From Maribacter arcticus (GTDB lineage Bacteria; Bacteroidota; Bacteroidia; Flavobacteriales; Flavobacteriaceae), in NCBI RefSeq assembly GCF_900167935.1, contig NZ_FUYL01000009.1:7289-71288 (forward strand): a stretch of DNA of 64,000 nucleotides. The letters are read 5' to 3'. Shown in pieces: positions 1 through 7,879 of this stretch; position 1 is the first letter of the stretch, and every line of letters starts with the position of its first letter. The translations under genes were made by a program, and so were the position numbers. The notes below the pieces were generated by a model. That model searched no databases. It was not told where the DNA came from and saw only the letters and a list, made by a program, of their open reading frames with translations.

Positions 1-80
1 CAAGGTGTCATCGGGGAACAAGGTCCCATCGGTGAGCAAGGTATTCAAGGAATTCAAGGTGTCATCGGGGAACAAGGTCC
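1..80 (+). repeat. Exact 26-nt direct repeat inside the collagen-like region
   Basis: Bases 1-26 and 55-80 are identical. The 54-nt period equals six Gly-X-Y triplets (18 residues), so gain or loss of a unit would keep the reading frame. Confidence 0.8.
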
Positions 81-501
81 AGTCGGTGACAAAGGTGTAG
101 TCGGTGACAAGGGTGATGCAGGCGATGTGATAGCAGCAGAAACTAACAACAGTATAACCGCTGGCGCCAATGGTGGAGCATTTTACGAAAGTCCAATCAA
201 AGCTTTTGGAAAAATAGCAGCAAATGGCTCCGTAACAAAAGCAACAGTTGGCGTTACAGCCACGAGATTAAGCACTGGGCGATATCAGGTAACCTTGCCG
301 TCGGGAGCGGTTTCCGATGCAAATTACATCATTCAGTTAACCCAACCTGGCAGAGGTGGCGCAGGTAATGATGACCCTGGTATTTCGTATGATAATCAAA
401 CAGTGACAGGTTTTGAGGTCATTATAGGTGATAATGATAACGGAGCGACAGATCGTAGCAGGTTCAATTCAGAATTCATGTTTACCATTTTAGATTTATA
501 A
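1..501 (+). CDS. Collagen-like (Gly-X-Y) surface protein, 3' part only
   Basis: The reading frame is open from base 1, so the gene starts left of the window; the visible part is 166 residues. Residues 2-43 are about 14 uninterrupted Gly-X-Y triplets rich in GEQ, GVI, GDK and GIQ, the pattern of a bacterial collagen-like triple helix. Residues from about 44 form a non-repetitive C-terminal domain, probably a beta-rich cap or trimerisation head. A GTG at 127 is in frame but lies at the end of the repeat and is not a convincing start. The stop is 5 nt before the next gene, which suggests an operon of secreted proteins. Export signal and anchoring cannot be judged because the N-terminus is missing. 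The collagen-like architecture is seen directly; the surface-stalk role is inferred. Confidence 0.8.
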   Translation, partial: QGVIGEQGPIGEQGIQGIQGVIGEQGPVGDKGVVGDKGDAGDVIAAETNNSITAGANGGAFYESPIKAFGKIAANGSVTKATVGVTATRLSTGRYQVTLPSGAVSDANYIIQLTQPGRGGAGNDDPGISYDNQTVTGFEVIIGDNDNGATDRSRFNSEFMFTILDL

Positions 502-506
502 AATAT

Positions 507-1520
507 ATGAAAAAGCTATTCCCATATCTACTTTTTATAGTGCTGACCAATTCCGCCTTTTCTCAAATTGAAAGCGGGCTATTGTTTGGACTCACCAAAG
601 GAACAGCATCTGAAATCAATGCCATTACGGGTATGGAGGAAGGCCAAATATTGTACAATTCAGACACCAAAGCTTTATTGGTCTATAATGGCAGTACCTG
701 GGTAAATACCGAAAATTCAAATTGGTCATTAAATGGTAATGCTACAAGCAACGGTACATTTTTAGGCACAACCAATGATGTCTTCATGGACCTACGATCC
801 AATAATACCAGTATACTACAATTGGGTAGAAGACAAACCTTAGGTCTTACCCAAAACTATGTGGATTACAATGACAACAATCAATATGTAATTCATGTAA
901 AAGGATCAAATGGTACTTCGGCCCTTCAATTTCAAGCGGATGCAGCTAGTTTTTATAAACCAATGTTTTTTACAACTGCCGAAGGAAATTTTGGATTAAA
1001 GGGAAGTGCGGCAGGCACTGATTTTTTTGAAATAGGTAGTTCAGGGACTAATAATAATGGAAGCTTAAGTTTTACGATTGGCGATGATGGTAATGAACCT
1101 ATTATTTTTAATAAATATAATTATAATACAGGTACAAATGTTGAAATGATGCGCTTACAAGGTACAGGATTAAATAATTTTGTTAGAGCAGGTATTAATG
1201 TAAATAAAAACACACCAAATTCTACTTTACAGGTTAATGGTTCTATTTCCAACTCAATTATTATAACAACTGGAAATTTATCATTGACAGAGGTTCATCA
1301 TACAATTATTTTGGGTGATTATAGACATAATATTACGTTGCCTTTAGCTGGTTCTTGCGTTGGAAGAGTTTATGTGATTAAAAATCCTTTTGGAGGAAGA
1401 GGAAATCTTAATGGTAATATTTCATCATTTATAGACATTGGAGGGGGAAACAGTACTACTATAAGTGAGAGATCAGTAATTTATGTACAAAGTGATGGTA
1501 CTGATTGGCAACAATTATAA
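507..1520 (+). CDS. Secreted fibre-like protein of unknown function
   Basis: A 337-residue protein with a clear Sec signal peptide (MKK followed by a hydrophobic stretch, cleavage near AFSQ at residues 17-20). Residues 30-70 contain the phrase ILYNSDTKALLVYNGSTW, common in Bacteroidota fibre- and tail-like secreted proteins that precede beta-rich repeats. The rest is rich in Gly, Asn, Ser and Thr, fitting a beta-helix or fibre. There is no enzymatic motif. It starts 5 nt after the collagen-like gene and ends 5 nt before the next, so the three are probably co-transcribed. The last two thirds are visibly more A+T rich than the first third. Secretion is well supported; the function is unknown, perhaps a structural or adhesive part of the same surface assembly. 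Confidence 0.7.
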   Translation: MKKLFPYLLFIVLTNSAFSQIESGLLFGLTKGTASEINAITGMEEGQILYNSDTKALLVYNGSTWVNTENSNWSLNGNATSNGTFLGTTNDVFMDLRSNNTSILQLGRRQTLGLTQNYVDYNDNNQYVIHVKGSNGTSALQFQADAASFYKPMFFTTAEGNFGLKGSAAGTDFFEIGSSGTNNNGSLSFTIGDDGNEPIIFNKYNYNTGTNVEMMRLQGTGLNNFVRAGINVNKNTPNSTLQVNGSISNSIIITTGNLSLTEVHHTIILGDYRHNITLPLAGSCVGRVYVIKNPFGGRGNLNGNISSFIDIGGGNSTTISERSVIYVQSDGTDWQQL

Positions 1521-1525
1521 AAAGA

Positions 1526-2710
1526 ATGAAGTTTATTACTAATTTATATTATCTATTTCTTTTTACATTTTTAGTTTTTACAACTTCAAATGCTCAAGAT
1601 GCTGTTCATAATTATGGAAACATCCAAATTCATGATGACGGTCTTGTAGGTTTTCACATGGATGTCATTAATAACGGAGCTTTTAATCAAAATAAAGGTT
1701 TGGTAGGATTTTATTCTATGGATAAAGCCCTCACCATATCTGGAGGATCTAATCCTGTTTTTTATGATTTTGAGGTTGCCGTAGATAATCATCTTTATGT
1801 AGACAATACTGTGGGAGTCTTAAATAATGCTAACTTAATTTCTGGTGATATTATTACATCTAGAGTAGCATCCGAAGTAAATATTAATTTCTTAAACGAC
1901 TCATTTTATATTGGAGAGGGTGATAATACAAAAGTTGATGGATACGTTGCAATAAGTAAGAAATCTGAATTCACTTTTCCGATAGGGCAAAATGGTAGCT
2001 TAAGACCTCTAAGCATTCATTCTGTAAATTCTAACGACTATGCCAAATCTGCTTATTACTTTGAAGACCCAACTACACCAAGTATTTTTGGAACAAGTTT
2101 TGATACGAATAGAAAAGAGAATGAGTTTTTATCTGTAAGTGAATATGAATTTTGGCATTTAGAAGGTAGTGTCTCTTCTAAGGTTACCTTAACATGGGAC
2201 GAACAAAGTAATGCTAATCTTTTAGGAGATTTTATTTCAGATTTAAAGGTTGTTGGCTGGAGTGTAGCAGATAAGGAATGGGTTAGTTTAGGTAGCACAA
2301 ATGTTGAAGGTGATTTTAACAATGGATCTATAACTTCAGAAGAATTTGTGCCAAATGATTATGAGGTGCTGACCATAGGTGGTAATTCTGATATTTTAGA
2401 AACCTTAGATAATATAACACTAGACAACTTTTACATGACGCCAAATGGCGATGGCGTTAATGATTATTTAGTTATTGATGGTATTGATAATTCTCCAAAT
2501 AATACCCTACAAATTTTTAACAGATACGGTATAATGGTTTTTTCAAAGAAAAATTACAACAATGAATTTAACGGCATATCTAATGTTGGTGGGGTAATTT
2601 CTAAAAATTCAGGTTTATCTTCTGGTATTTACTATTACATTATAACCTTGAACGAAATGAATATTAAACACCAGGGCTATTTATATCTCACCACATATCA
2701 AGAAAATTGA
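1526..2710 (+). CDS. T9SS type B (gliding-associated C-terminal) sorting domain protein
   Basis: A 394-residue protein. I chose the ATG at 1526 because it begins the signal peptide (MKFITNLYYLFLF..., cleavage near SNAQ); a TTG further upstream would overlap the previous gene. The C-terminal ~95 residues carry the hallmarks of the type B sorting domain: TPNGDGVND, then LQIFNRYGIMVF, then SGIYYYIITL and a final basic and aromatic strand. In the family, this domain directs export through the type IX secretion system and attachment to the cell surface. The middle is beta-rich with no catalytic motif. It is the last gene of the three-gene cluster. The secretion route is well supported by family knowledge; its partner role with the collagen-like protein is inferred. 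Confidence 0.85.
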   Translation: MKFITNLYYLFLFTFLVFTTSNAQDAVHNYGNIQIHDDGLVGFHMDVINNGAFNQNKGLVGFYSMDKALTISGGSNPVFYDFEVAVDNHLYVDNTVGVLNNANLISGDIITSRVASEVNINFLNDSFYIGEGDNTKVDGYVAISKKSEFTFPIGQNGSLRPLSIHSVNSNDYAKSAYYFEDPTTPSIFGTSFDTNRKENEFLSVSEYEFWHLEGSVSSKVTLTWDEQSNANLLGDFISDLKVVGWSVADKEWVSLGSTNVEGDFNNGSITSEEFVPNDYEVLTIGGNSDILETLDNITLDNFYMTPNGDGVNDYLVIDGIDNSPNNTLQIFNRYGIMVFSKKNYNNEFNGISNVGGVISKNSGLSSGIYYYIITLNEMNIKHQGYLYLTTYQEN

Positions 2711-2838
2711 CCTTAAATTCTTTTGAGACTAAGATTTATTACTTTTACTTAAGATAATATGATTTCCTAATTTCAATTTGATTTATATATCTGATTAAAA
2801 AGTTAATTGTATTATATTAAAAAATAGTTACTACAGTT

Positions 2839-3573
2839 ATGCAAAGAAGAACTTTTATCAACAAAAGCAGTACAATAGCCTTAGCGATTGGCCTTGCCCC
2901 TTCATTATTTTTACAAGAAGACTATGAATATTCTATTTCAGAGCTCATGGGTAAAGAGGATATTGAATTGTTCGGTAAAGGAATCAACTTAAGGAAAGAA
3001 GCTCACGATGCATTCTTAGAGATGAAAAAGGCAGCATATAATGATGGTCTAGATCTTAAGATTGTTTCTAGCTATAGAAATTATGAGCGTCAAAAGGCAA
3101 TTTTCGAGCGTAAATTTATAACGTATACTGAAGATGACGGAATGAATCCGCTTGATGCTATCGACAAAATTATAGAATATTCCACCATACCAGGAACAAG
3201 CAGGCACCATTGGGGCACAGATATTGATGTCATTGACGGGTATAGAAAAGTAGAAGGTGATGTTTTAGTGCCTCACAAATATGAAAATGAAGGACCATTT
3301 GTAGATTTTAAAAAATGGATGGATGAAAATTCTGAAACTTACGGTTTTTACTTAGTCTATACCAATGAGCCTAAAAGAAGAGGATTTAAATATGAGCCTT
3401 GGCACTACAGCTATGCTCCAATATCGATTCCTATGTTAGAGCAATTTAGAGGTAAAAATATTGCATCGCTCTTACTTCGTGAAGATTATTACGGTGCAGA
3501 GAATTTTACCATGGGCTTTTTAAGATCTTATATTCAAAATAACATATTAGATATAAATAGAGACCTATTATAA
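2839..3573 (+). CDS. M15 family D-alanyl-D-alanine carboxypeptidase (VanY-like)
   Basis: A 244-residue periplasmic peptidase predicted to trim D-Ala from peptidoglycan stem peptides. The zinc motif SxHxxGxxxD is present as SRHHWGTDID (residues 121-130, ligands H123 and D130), followed by the EPWH motif (185-188) with the third ligand His188. The SSYRNYERQ region near residue 77 is also typical of VanY. The N-terminus, QRRTFINKS followed by a hydrophobic stretch, resembles a twin-arginine signal, suggesting export in a folded state. Length is normal for VanY M15B enzymes. It stands alone with 128 nt upstream and 40 nt to the next gene. No van resistance genes are nearby, so a housekeeping or recycling role is more likely than vancomycin resistance. 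Confidence 0.85.
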   Translation: MQRRTFINKSSTIALAIGLAPSLFLQEDYEYSISELMGKEDIELFGKGINLRKEAHDAFLEMKKAAYNDGLDLKIVSSYRNYERQKAIFERKFITYTEDDGMNPLDAIDKIIEYSTIPGTSRHHWGTDIDVIDGYRKVEGDVLVPHKYENEGPFVDFKKWMDENSETYGFYLVYTNEPKRRGFKYEPWHYSYAPISIPMLEQFRGKNIASLLLREDYYGAENFTMGFLRSYIQNNILDINRDLL

Positions 3574-3613
3574 GCTTTTTGTACTTTAGTAAACTGTATT
3601 AGAACACATTACC

Positions 3614-4384
3614 ATGAGAAGAGGAAGTTGGAAAATTAGAATATTCATCGGTTTAGCAATTGTAGCCTTTGCATTTATCCAAAAATGTAATAATACCGAA
3701 GAAAACCCATACACAGGTCGCTCGCAGCATATCACTATGACTTCAGACCAAGAAATTGCTATTGGTTTGCAAAGCGCTCCGGAAATGGCCCAACAACATG
3801 GCGGACTTTACCCTGACCAAAGACTACAATCGTTTGTAGAATCGGTGGGTAATAAATTGGTACAGAATAGTATAGCCAGAGAAACTCCTTATAAATATGA
3901 TTTTCATTTACTTGCTGATGATCAAACTATTAATGCCTTTGCTTTACCTGGAGGACAGTGCTTTATCACCTATGCTTTATTCTCACAATTGACCGAAGCT
4001 CAATTAGCGGGTGTTTTAGGTCATGAAATAGGACATGTTATTGGCAGACACTCTGCAGAACGAATTGCAGATAGTCAGACTTGGCAAACAGCCACAATGG
4101 GAGCAACTGTTGGTGCAGGAGATATGGGCAGCATTGTGGGCAACATTGGTCAAAATACACTTCTAACGAATGGTCGCGGTGATGAATTGGAAAGTGATGA
4201 ACTAGGAGTACTTTTTATGATTCAGTCTGGGTATGACCCTTATGAAATGATTAAGGTTATGGAAATATTAAAAGCAGCTGGTGGCCCAAATCGTACGCCA
4301 GAATTTCAAAGTACCCACCCTGACCCAGAAAATAGGATTCAGAAAATTAAAGAAGCGATAGCAAAGTATACAAATCAAGGTTAA
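3614..4384 (+). CDS. M48 family zinc metalloprotease
   Basis: A 256-residue protein with an N-terminal hydrophobic segment (residues 8-23) and a peptidase M48 domain. The catalytic motif HEIGH is at residues 137-141, and the third zinc ligand is expected in the ELESDELG segment near residue 191. NAFALPGG (about 107-114) is a typical M48 substrate-cleft strand. The hydrophobic segment is followed by Cys25, but the preceding residues (FIQK) are a poor lipobox, so lipidation is uncertain. Related small periplasmic M48 proteases (BepA/LoiP type) take part in outer-membrane protein quality control; that role here is inferred. The start ATG at 3614 has no competing in-frame start nearby. Confidence 0.85.
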   Translation: MRRGSWKIRIFIGLAIVAFAFIQKCNNTEENPYTGRSQHITMTSDQEIAIGLQSAPEMAQQHGGLYPDQRLQSFVESVGNKLVQNSIARETPYKYDFHLLADDQTINAFALPGGQCFITYALFSQLTEAQLAGVLGHEIGHVIGRHSAERIADSQTWQTATMGATVGAGDMGSIVGNIGQNTLLTNGRGDELESDELGVLFMIQSGYDPYEMIKVMEILKAAGGPNRTPEFQSTHPDPENRIQKIKEAIAKYTNQG

Positions 4385-4430
4385 TCGGATTTTTTGGTCA
4401 TTTCATCTATAGTGCGTATTACAACAACTA

Positions 4431-4446
4431 TAATTTTGTAACTTTG
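4431..4446 (+). promoter_or_regulatory. Two overlapping -7 elements before the small membrane peptide
   Basis: TAATTTTG (4431-4438) is followed directly by TAACTTTG (4439-4446); both match the Bacteroidota -7 consensus TAnnTTTG. No TTG sits at the usual distance upstream. The implied leader to the ATG at 4520 contains a small TTGGG/CCCAA hairpin (4444-4458) and an 8-bp palindrome (4491-4507). Confidence 0.4.
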
Positions 4447-4519
4447 GGTAAGTCCCAAGCTTATTTTACCATTTATTAATGCCTTTATAGCTATGATTTA
4501 ATCATAGAAGAACACTATA

Positions 4520-4687
4520 ATGGGAACGATTACACATTTTAGAAATATATACGTGCAGGCGTTCGAAAATTGCAAACCTGAAATATTGGTTATAATTTTA
4601 AAGGTCTACTCTATATTTTGTGCCCTAATGATATTTTCGGCACTATATGCTTTTGCTTATAGAGTATTTAATGGATTTGAATTTTAA
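4520..4687 (+). CDS. Small (55 aa) single-span membrane protein, family copy A
   Basis: A 55-residue reading frame from the ATG at 4520. It has a polar, aromatic N-terminal half (MGTITHFRNIYVQAFENC), a hydrophobic stretch at about residues 22-42, and the ending LYAFAYRVFNGFEF. It aligns without gaps over its whole length to the peptide at 50385-50561, with 20 identical residues of 55. The identities include IY at 10-11, F15, N17, LK at 27-28, LYAF at 42-45, R48 and GF at 52-53. Two independent conserved copies, plus a -7 motif upstream and a strong terminator 57 nt downstream, argue that it is a real gene. I do not recognise a characterised function; it may belong to one of the short Flavobacteriia-specific DUF families. 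One membrane span is predicted. Confidence 0.7.
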   Translation: MGTITHFRNIYVQAFENCKPEILVIILKVYSIFCALMIFSALYAFAYRVFNGFEF

Positions 4688-4743
4688 CGTTTTTTACTCT
4701 TTTACCTGAACACTATTTGGAGTAGAATTTTGTAACTAAAAAA

Positions 4744-4774
4744 GCCTCATTGAAAATTTTCAATGAGGCTTTTT
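4744..4774. terminator. Bidirectional intrinsic terminator
   Basis: A perfect inverted repeat (GCCTCATTGAAAA / TTTTCAATGAGGC, 4744-4769) is flanked by an A-run on the left and a T-run on the right. It can end transcription of the small peptide gene on the plus strand and of the ankyrin gene on the minus strand. Confidence 0.85.
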
Positions 4775-4881
4775 AATATAACGTTTATCTTAACAGTAAT
4801 ACTCAGCATTAACAAATAACTTGGTTTCATTTATTCTTAAAGACTAGGTTGTTAATCAAAACATTAGTGTTTAAATCTCTC

Positions 4882-5274
4882 CTAACTACCTAAGGCAGCT
4901 TCTATAATAACCAACGCTTCTTGCGCATTTGATAATTCAGCATAGCGTTTAACCGTAAAACCTTGATTACTTTTCATATTCAAATTCGCACCATTTTTTA
5001 TCAATAGGGACAAAACTTCACTCTTATTATATCGGGCAGCATACATTGCAGGAGTCATACCTAAAGATTTTTGATTAACATCTTCTCCTAAAACTATAAG
5101 TCGTTTTACCGTCAAAACATCTCCTTGTATTACCGATTTACAAAACGAACTGACTTCTACATTAGTAATTAGTTCGTTGTGTAAAACACTAGTTGGTTGT
5201 GTAATTTCATTGGCCATTAAATTTGACCCCATAGTAAGTACTACGATGGATAACGTTAGAATTGATTTTTTCAT
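4882..5274 (-). CDS. Secreted ankyrin-repeat protein
   Basis: A 130-residue protein. The ATG at 5274 begins a good Sec signal peptide (MKKSILTLSIVVLTMG, cleavage near LMA-NE), so I prefer it over an in-frame ATG at 5301. Residues ~45-125 contain ankyrin repeats: a degenerate one around GDVLTVKRLIVLGEDVN, a canonical one with GMTPAMYAARYNKSEVLSLL and NGANLN, and a partial third repeat (NQGFTVKRYAELSN). Ankyrin repeats bind protein partners; short periplasmic versions are common in Bacteroidota but their partners are generally unknown. It is transcribed alone, convergent with the small peptide gene and divergent from gpmI. The exact function is not predictable. Confidence 0.8.
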   Translation of the reverse strand: MKKSILTLSIVVLTMGSNLMANEITQPTSVLHNELITNVEVSSFCKSVIQGDVLTVKRLIVLGEDVNQKSLGMTPAMYAARYNKSEVLSLLIKNGANLNMKSNQGFTVKRYAELSNAQEALVIIEAALGS

Positions 5275-5295
5275 GATGAGTGATTTAATTGATGA

Positions 5296-5309
5296 ATACA
5301 ATATTGTAT
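5296..5309. promoter_or_regulatory. Perfect 14-nt palindrome upstream of the ankyrin gene
   Basis: ATACAATATTGTAT lies 22 nt upstream of the ankyrin-protein start at 5274, where a promoter would be expected. A dimeric regulator site is possible, but in such A+T-rich sequence chance cannot be excluded. Confidence 0.25.
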
Positions 5310-5468
5310 ATATTTAAAGACGCTATCCACGCGGATATGTTTCATGAATTAACAGTGTTATAACTAAACTTTAACAAACAAATACTACTCAAAATTGAAA
5401 ATTTGTTGCGTTACGTCATCAAATTAAAAAAGGTATGTAATCATATAGATTTACTTAGCAGAACATAG

Positions 5469-5476
5469 TATTTTTG
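5469..5476 (+). promoter_or_regulatory. -7 promoter element of gpmI
   Basis: TATTTTTG matches TAnnTTTG and lies 21 nt before the gpmI ATG at 5498. A TTG codon at 5474 that could extend the reading frame falls inside this element, which supports the ATG as the true start. No clear -33 TTG is seen. Confidence 0.5.
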
Positions 5477-5497
5477 ATAACTAAAACCTTAGGAAAG

Positions 5498-7015
5498 ATG
5501 AACAAGAAAGTAATCTTAATGATATTAGATGGTTGGGGAAAATCACCTGACCCAGAAGTATCTGCAGTTGACAAAGCAAATACACCTTTTATCGATAGTT
5601 TATATAAAAATTATGCAAACGCAAATTTATTGACAGACGGTATGAACGTTGGGCTTCCAGAAGGCCAAATGGGCAATAGCGAGGTAGGTCATATGAATTT
5701 AGGTGCAGGTAGAATCGTTTATCAAGATTTGGCGAAAATAAATAAAGCTGTAAAAGAAAACACTTTAAGCTCAGAGCCAGTTTTAAAAAGTGCCTTCGAA
5801 TATGCTAAGAAAAATAACAAGAATGTTCATTTCTTAGGACTTCTCAGTGATGGTGGCGTACATAGTCACACCAACCACATTAAAGGCCTTATTACTGCTG
5901 GAAAAGAATCTGGTGTTCAAAACATGTTTGTGCATGCATTTACTGATGGTAGAGATGTAGACCCTAAAAGTGGTAAGGGATTTTTGGAAGATTTAGTTCA
6001 TTTCTGTGCTGACAAGAATACCAAATTAGCAACAGTAATTGGTAGATATTATGCAATGGATCGCGACAAACGCTGGGAACGCGTTAAGGAAGCTTATGAT
6101 GTCATTGTAAATGCAGAAGGCGAAAAATCTACTGATATCGGTAAAGCTATTCAGAAAAGTTATGACAACGATATTACAGATGAGTTTATAAAACCTATCG
6201 TAATGACTAATACCGATGGAACACCTATTGCATCTGTTAAAGAAGATGATGTGGTTATTTTCTTTAATTTCAGAACAGATCGTGGTAGAGAACTGACCCA
6301 AGTATTAAGTCAAGTAGATATGCATGAGCAAAATATGCATAAACTAAACTTGTATTATGTGACTTTGACAAATTATGATGAGTCATATAACAATGTACAT
6401 GTAATTTACAATAAGGATAATATCGTTGAAACTTTAGGGGAAGTATTATCGAAAGCAGGTAAAAAACAAATACGTATAGCTGAAACAGAAAAGTACCCAC
6501 ACGTAACTTTCTTTTTTAATGGTGGTAGAGAAGTACCTTTTGAAGGTGAATCTCGAATATTATGTCCGTCACCAAAAGTGGCTACATATGATTTACAACC
6601 AGAAATGAGTGCCTTTGAAATTAGGGATAAAATTATTCCAGAAATCAAAAAAGGTGATGTAGATTTTATTTGTTTAAATTTCGCCAATCCTGATATGGTA
6701 GGCCATACAGGAGTTATGGAAGCTGCTATAAAAGCTTGTGAAACAGTTGACAAATGTGCTAATGATGTAATTTCAGCAGCAATAGAAAATGATTATTCTG
6801 TTATCGTTATTGCCGACCACGGTAATTGTGAAACTATGATAAATGAAGATGGAAGTCCGAATACAGCACACACTACTAACCCAGTTCCATTAATTTTAGT
6901 TGATAAAGATATTCATCATATCAATGACGGTGTATTAGGTGATATTGCGCCAACAATTCTAAAAATGATGGGTGTTGAGAAATCTAAGCACATGACCCAA
7001 AATTCCTTGGTATAA
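5498..7015 (+). CDS. gpmI: 2,3-bisphosphoglycerate-independent phosphoglycerate mutase
   Basis: A 505-residue cytoplasmic glycolytic enzyme interconverting 3- and 2-phosphoglycerate with two Mn2+ ions. It is an alkaline-phosphatase superfamily member of normal length. The N-terminal metal-binding motif ILDGWG is at residues 9-14 (Asp11), and the phosphorylated serine is Ser61 in MGNSEVGHMNLGAGR. The C-terminal metal ligands lie in ADHGNCE and in HTTNPVP. The start ATG at 5498 is preceded by AGGAAAG. It has its own promoter and is followed after 36 nt by map, probably in the same transcript. Confidence 0.97.
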   Translation: MNKKVILMILDGWGKSPDPEVSAVDKANTPFIDSLYKNYANANLLTDGMNVGLPEGQMGNSEVGHMNLGAGRIVYQDLAKINKAVKENTLSSEPVLKSAFEYAKKNNKNVHFLGLLSDGGVHSHTNHIKGLITAGKESGVQNMFVHAFTDGRDVDPKSGKGFLEDLVHFCADKNTKLATVIGRYYAMDRDKRWERVKEAYDVIVNAEGEKSTDIGKAIQKSYDNDITDEFIKPIVMTNTDGTPIASVKEDDVVIFFNFRTDRGRELTQVLSQVDMHEQNMHKLNLYYVTLTNYDESYNNVHVIYNKDNIVETLGEVLSKAGKKQIRIAETEKYPHVTFFFNGGREVPFEGESRILCPSPKVATYDLQPEMSAFEIRDKIIPEIKKGDVDFICLNFANPDMVGHTGVMEAAIKACETVDKCANDVISAAIENDYSVIVIADHGNCETMINEDGSPNTAHTTNPVPLILVDKDIHHINDGVLGDIAPTILKMMGVEKSKHMTQNSLV

Positions 7016-7051
7016 ATAAATAATCGGAAGCAACCGAAAGTCAAAACATCT

Positions 7052-7870
7052 ATGATAAAAATTAAAACAGCCGAAGAGATTGAATTAATGCGAGAAAGCG
7101 CTCTCATTGTTTCTAAAACTTTAGGAATGATAGCTAGTGAAGTAAAACCAGGAGTAACAACTCTTCAATTAGATACTTTGGCTGAAACTTTTATTCGCGA
7201 TCATGGAGCAGTACCGGGTTTTCTTGGTTTATATGATTTCCCCAATTCCCTTTGCATGAGTCCGAATGCACAAGTAGTACATGGTATACCTAACAATTCC
7301 CCATTAGTAGAAGGTGATATTATATCGATTGATTGTGGTGCATTAAAAAATGATTTTTACGGCGACCATGCCTACACCTTTGAAGTTGGCGAAGTTACAC
7401 CTGAAGTGAAAAAACTTTTAGAAGTAACTAAAAAATCACTTTATGTGGGTATTCGTGAATTTAGAGTTGGCAACCGAGTTGGTGATGTTGGTTATGCAAT
7501 ACAAAAATTTACAGAAGATCATGGCTATGGTGTTGTTCGCGAGCTAGTAGGCCATGGTTTAGGTCGAAAAATGCATGAAGACCCAGAAATGCCAAATTAT
7601 GGTAAACGAGGTCGTGGCAAAAAGTTTGTTGAAGGCATGACCGTTGCTATAGAGCCTATGACCAATATGGGTACAAAGAATATTAAGCAGTTGAAAGATG
7701 GATGGACAATACTTACCGCTGATGGTCTACCTAGCGCTCATTTCGAACACAATATTGCAATTGTAAATGGTAAACCAGAATTGCTATCTACATTTAAATA
7801 TATATATGACGCGTTAGGAATTGTTAGTGATGAAGAAGCTGAATTCACATCTTCCTCCATCAACAGCTAG
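7052..7870 (+). CDS. map: Type I methionine aminopeptidase
   Basis: A 272-residue enzyme that removes the initiator methionine from nascent proteins. All five metal ligands of the pita-bread fold are visible: Asp94 (SIDCG), Asp105 (YGDHAYTF), His168 (VGHGLGRKMHEDP), Glu201 (AIEPM) and Glu232 (AHFEHNIAI). The substrate His77 (QVVHGIPN) is also present. The N-terminus lacks a zinc finger, as in bacterial type Ia enzymes, and the C-terminal tail after about residue 250 is slightly longer than in E. coli. It lies between gpmI and a methyltransferase gene that begins 9 nt later. Confidence 0.97.
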   Translation: MIKIKTAEEIELMRESALIVSKTLGMIASEVKPGVTTLQLDTLAETFIRDHGAVPGFLGLYDFPNSLCMSPNAQVVHGIPNNSPLVEGDIISIDCGALKNDFYGDHAYTFEVGEVTPEVKKLLEVTKKSLYVGIREFRVGNRVGDVGYAIQKFTEDHGYGVVRELVGHGLGRKMHEDPEMPNYGKRGRGKKFVEGMTVAIEPMTNMGTKNIKQLKDGWTILTADGLPSAHFEHNIAIVNGKPELLSTFKYIYDALGIVSDEEAEFTSSSINS

Positions 7871-7879
7871 GTAAAGAGC

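Noticed and set aside
2839-3573. Vancomycin resistance gene (vanY)
   Set aside because: The M15 enzyme lies alone without vanH/A/X or regulators; general peptidoglycan trimming is more likely.
4432-4737. 12-nt direct repeat AATTTTGTAACT flanking the small peptide gene at 4520
   Set aside because: One copy is part of a -7-like motif and the sequence is A+T rich; with no other sign of insertion, chance is more likely.
5474-5497. Upstream TTG start for gpmI
   Set aside because: It lies in the promoter element; GpmI proteins begin with the KKVILMILDGWG region.
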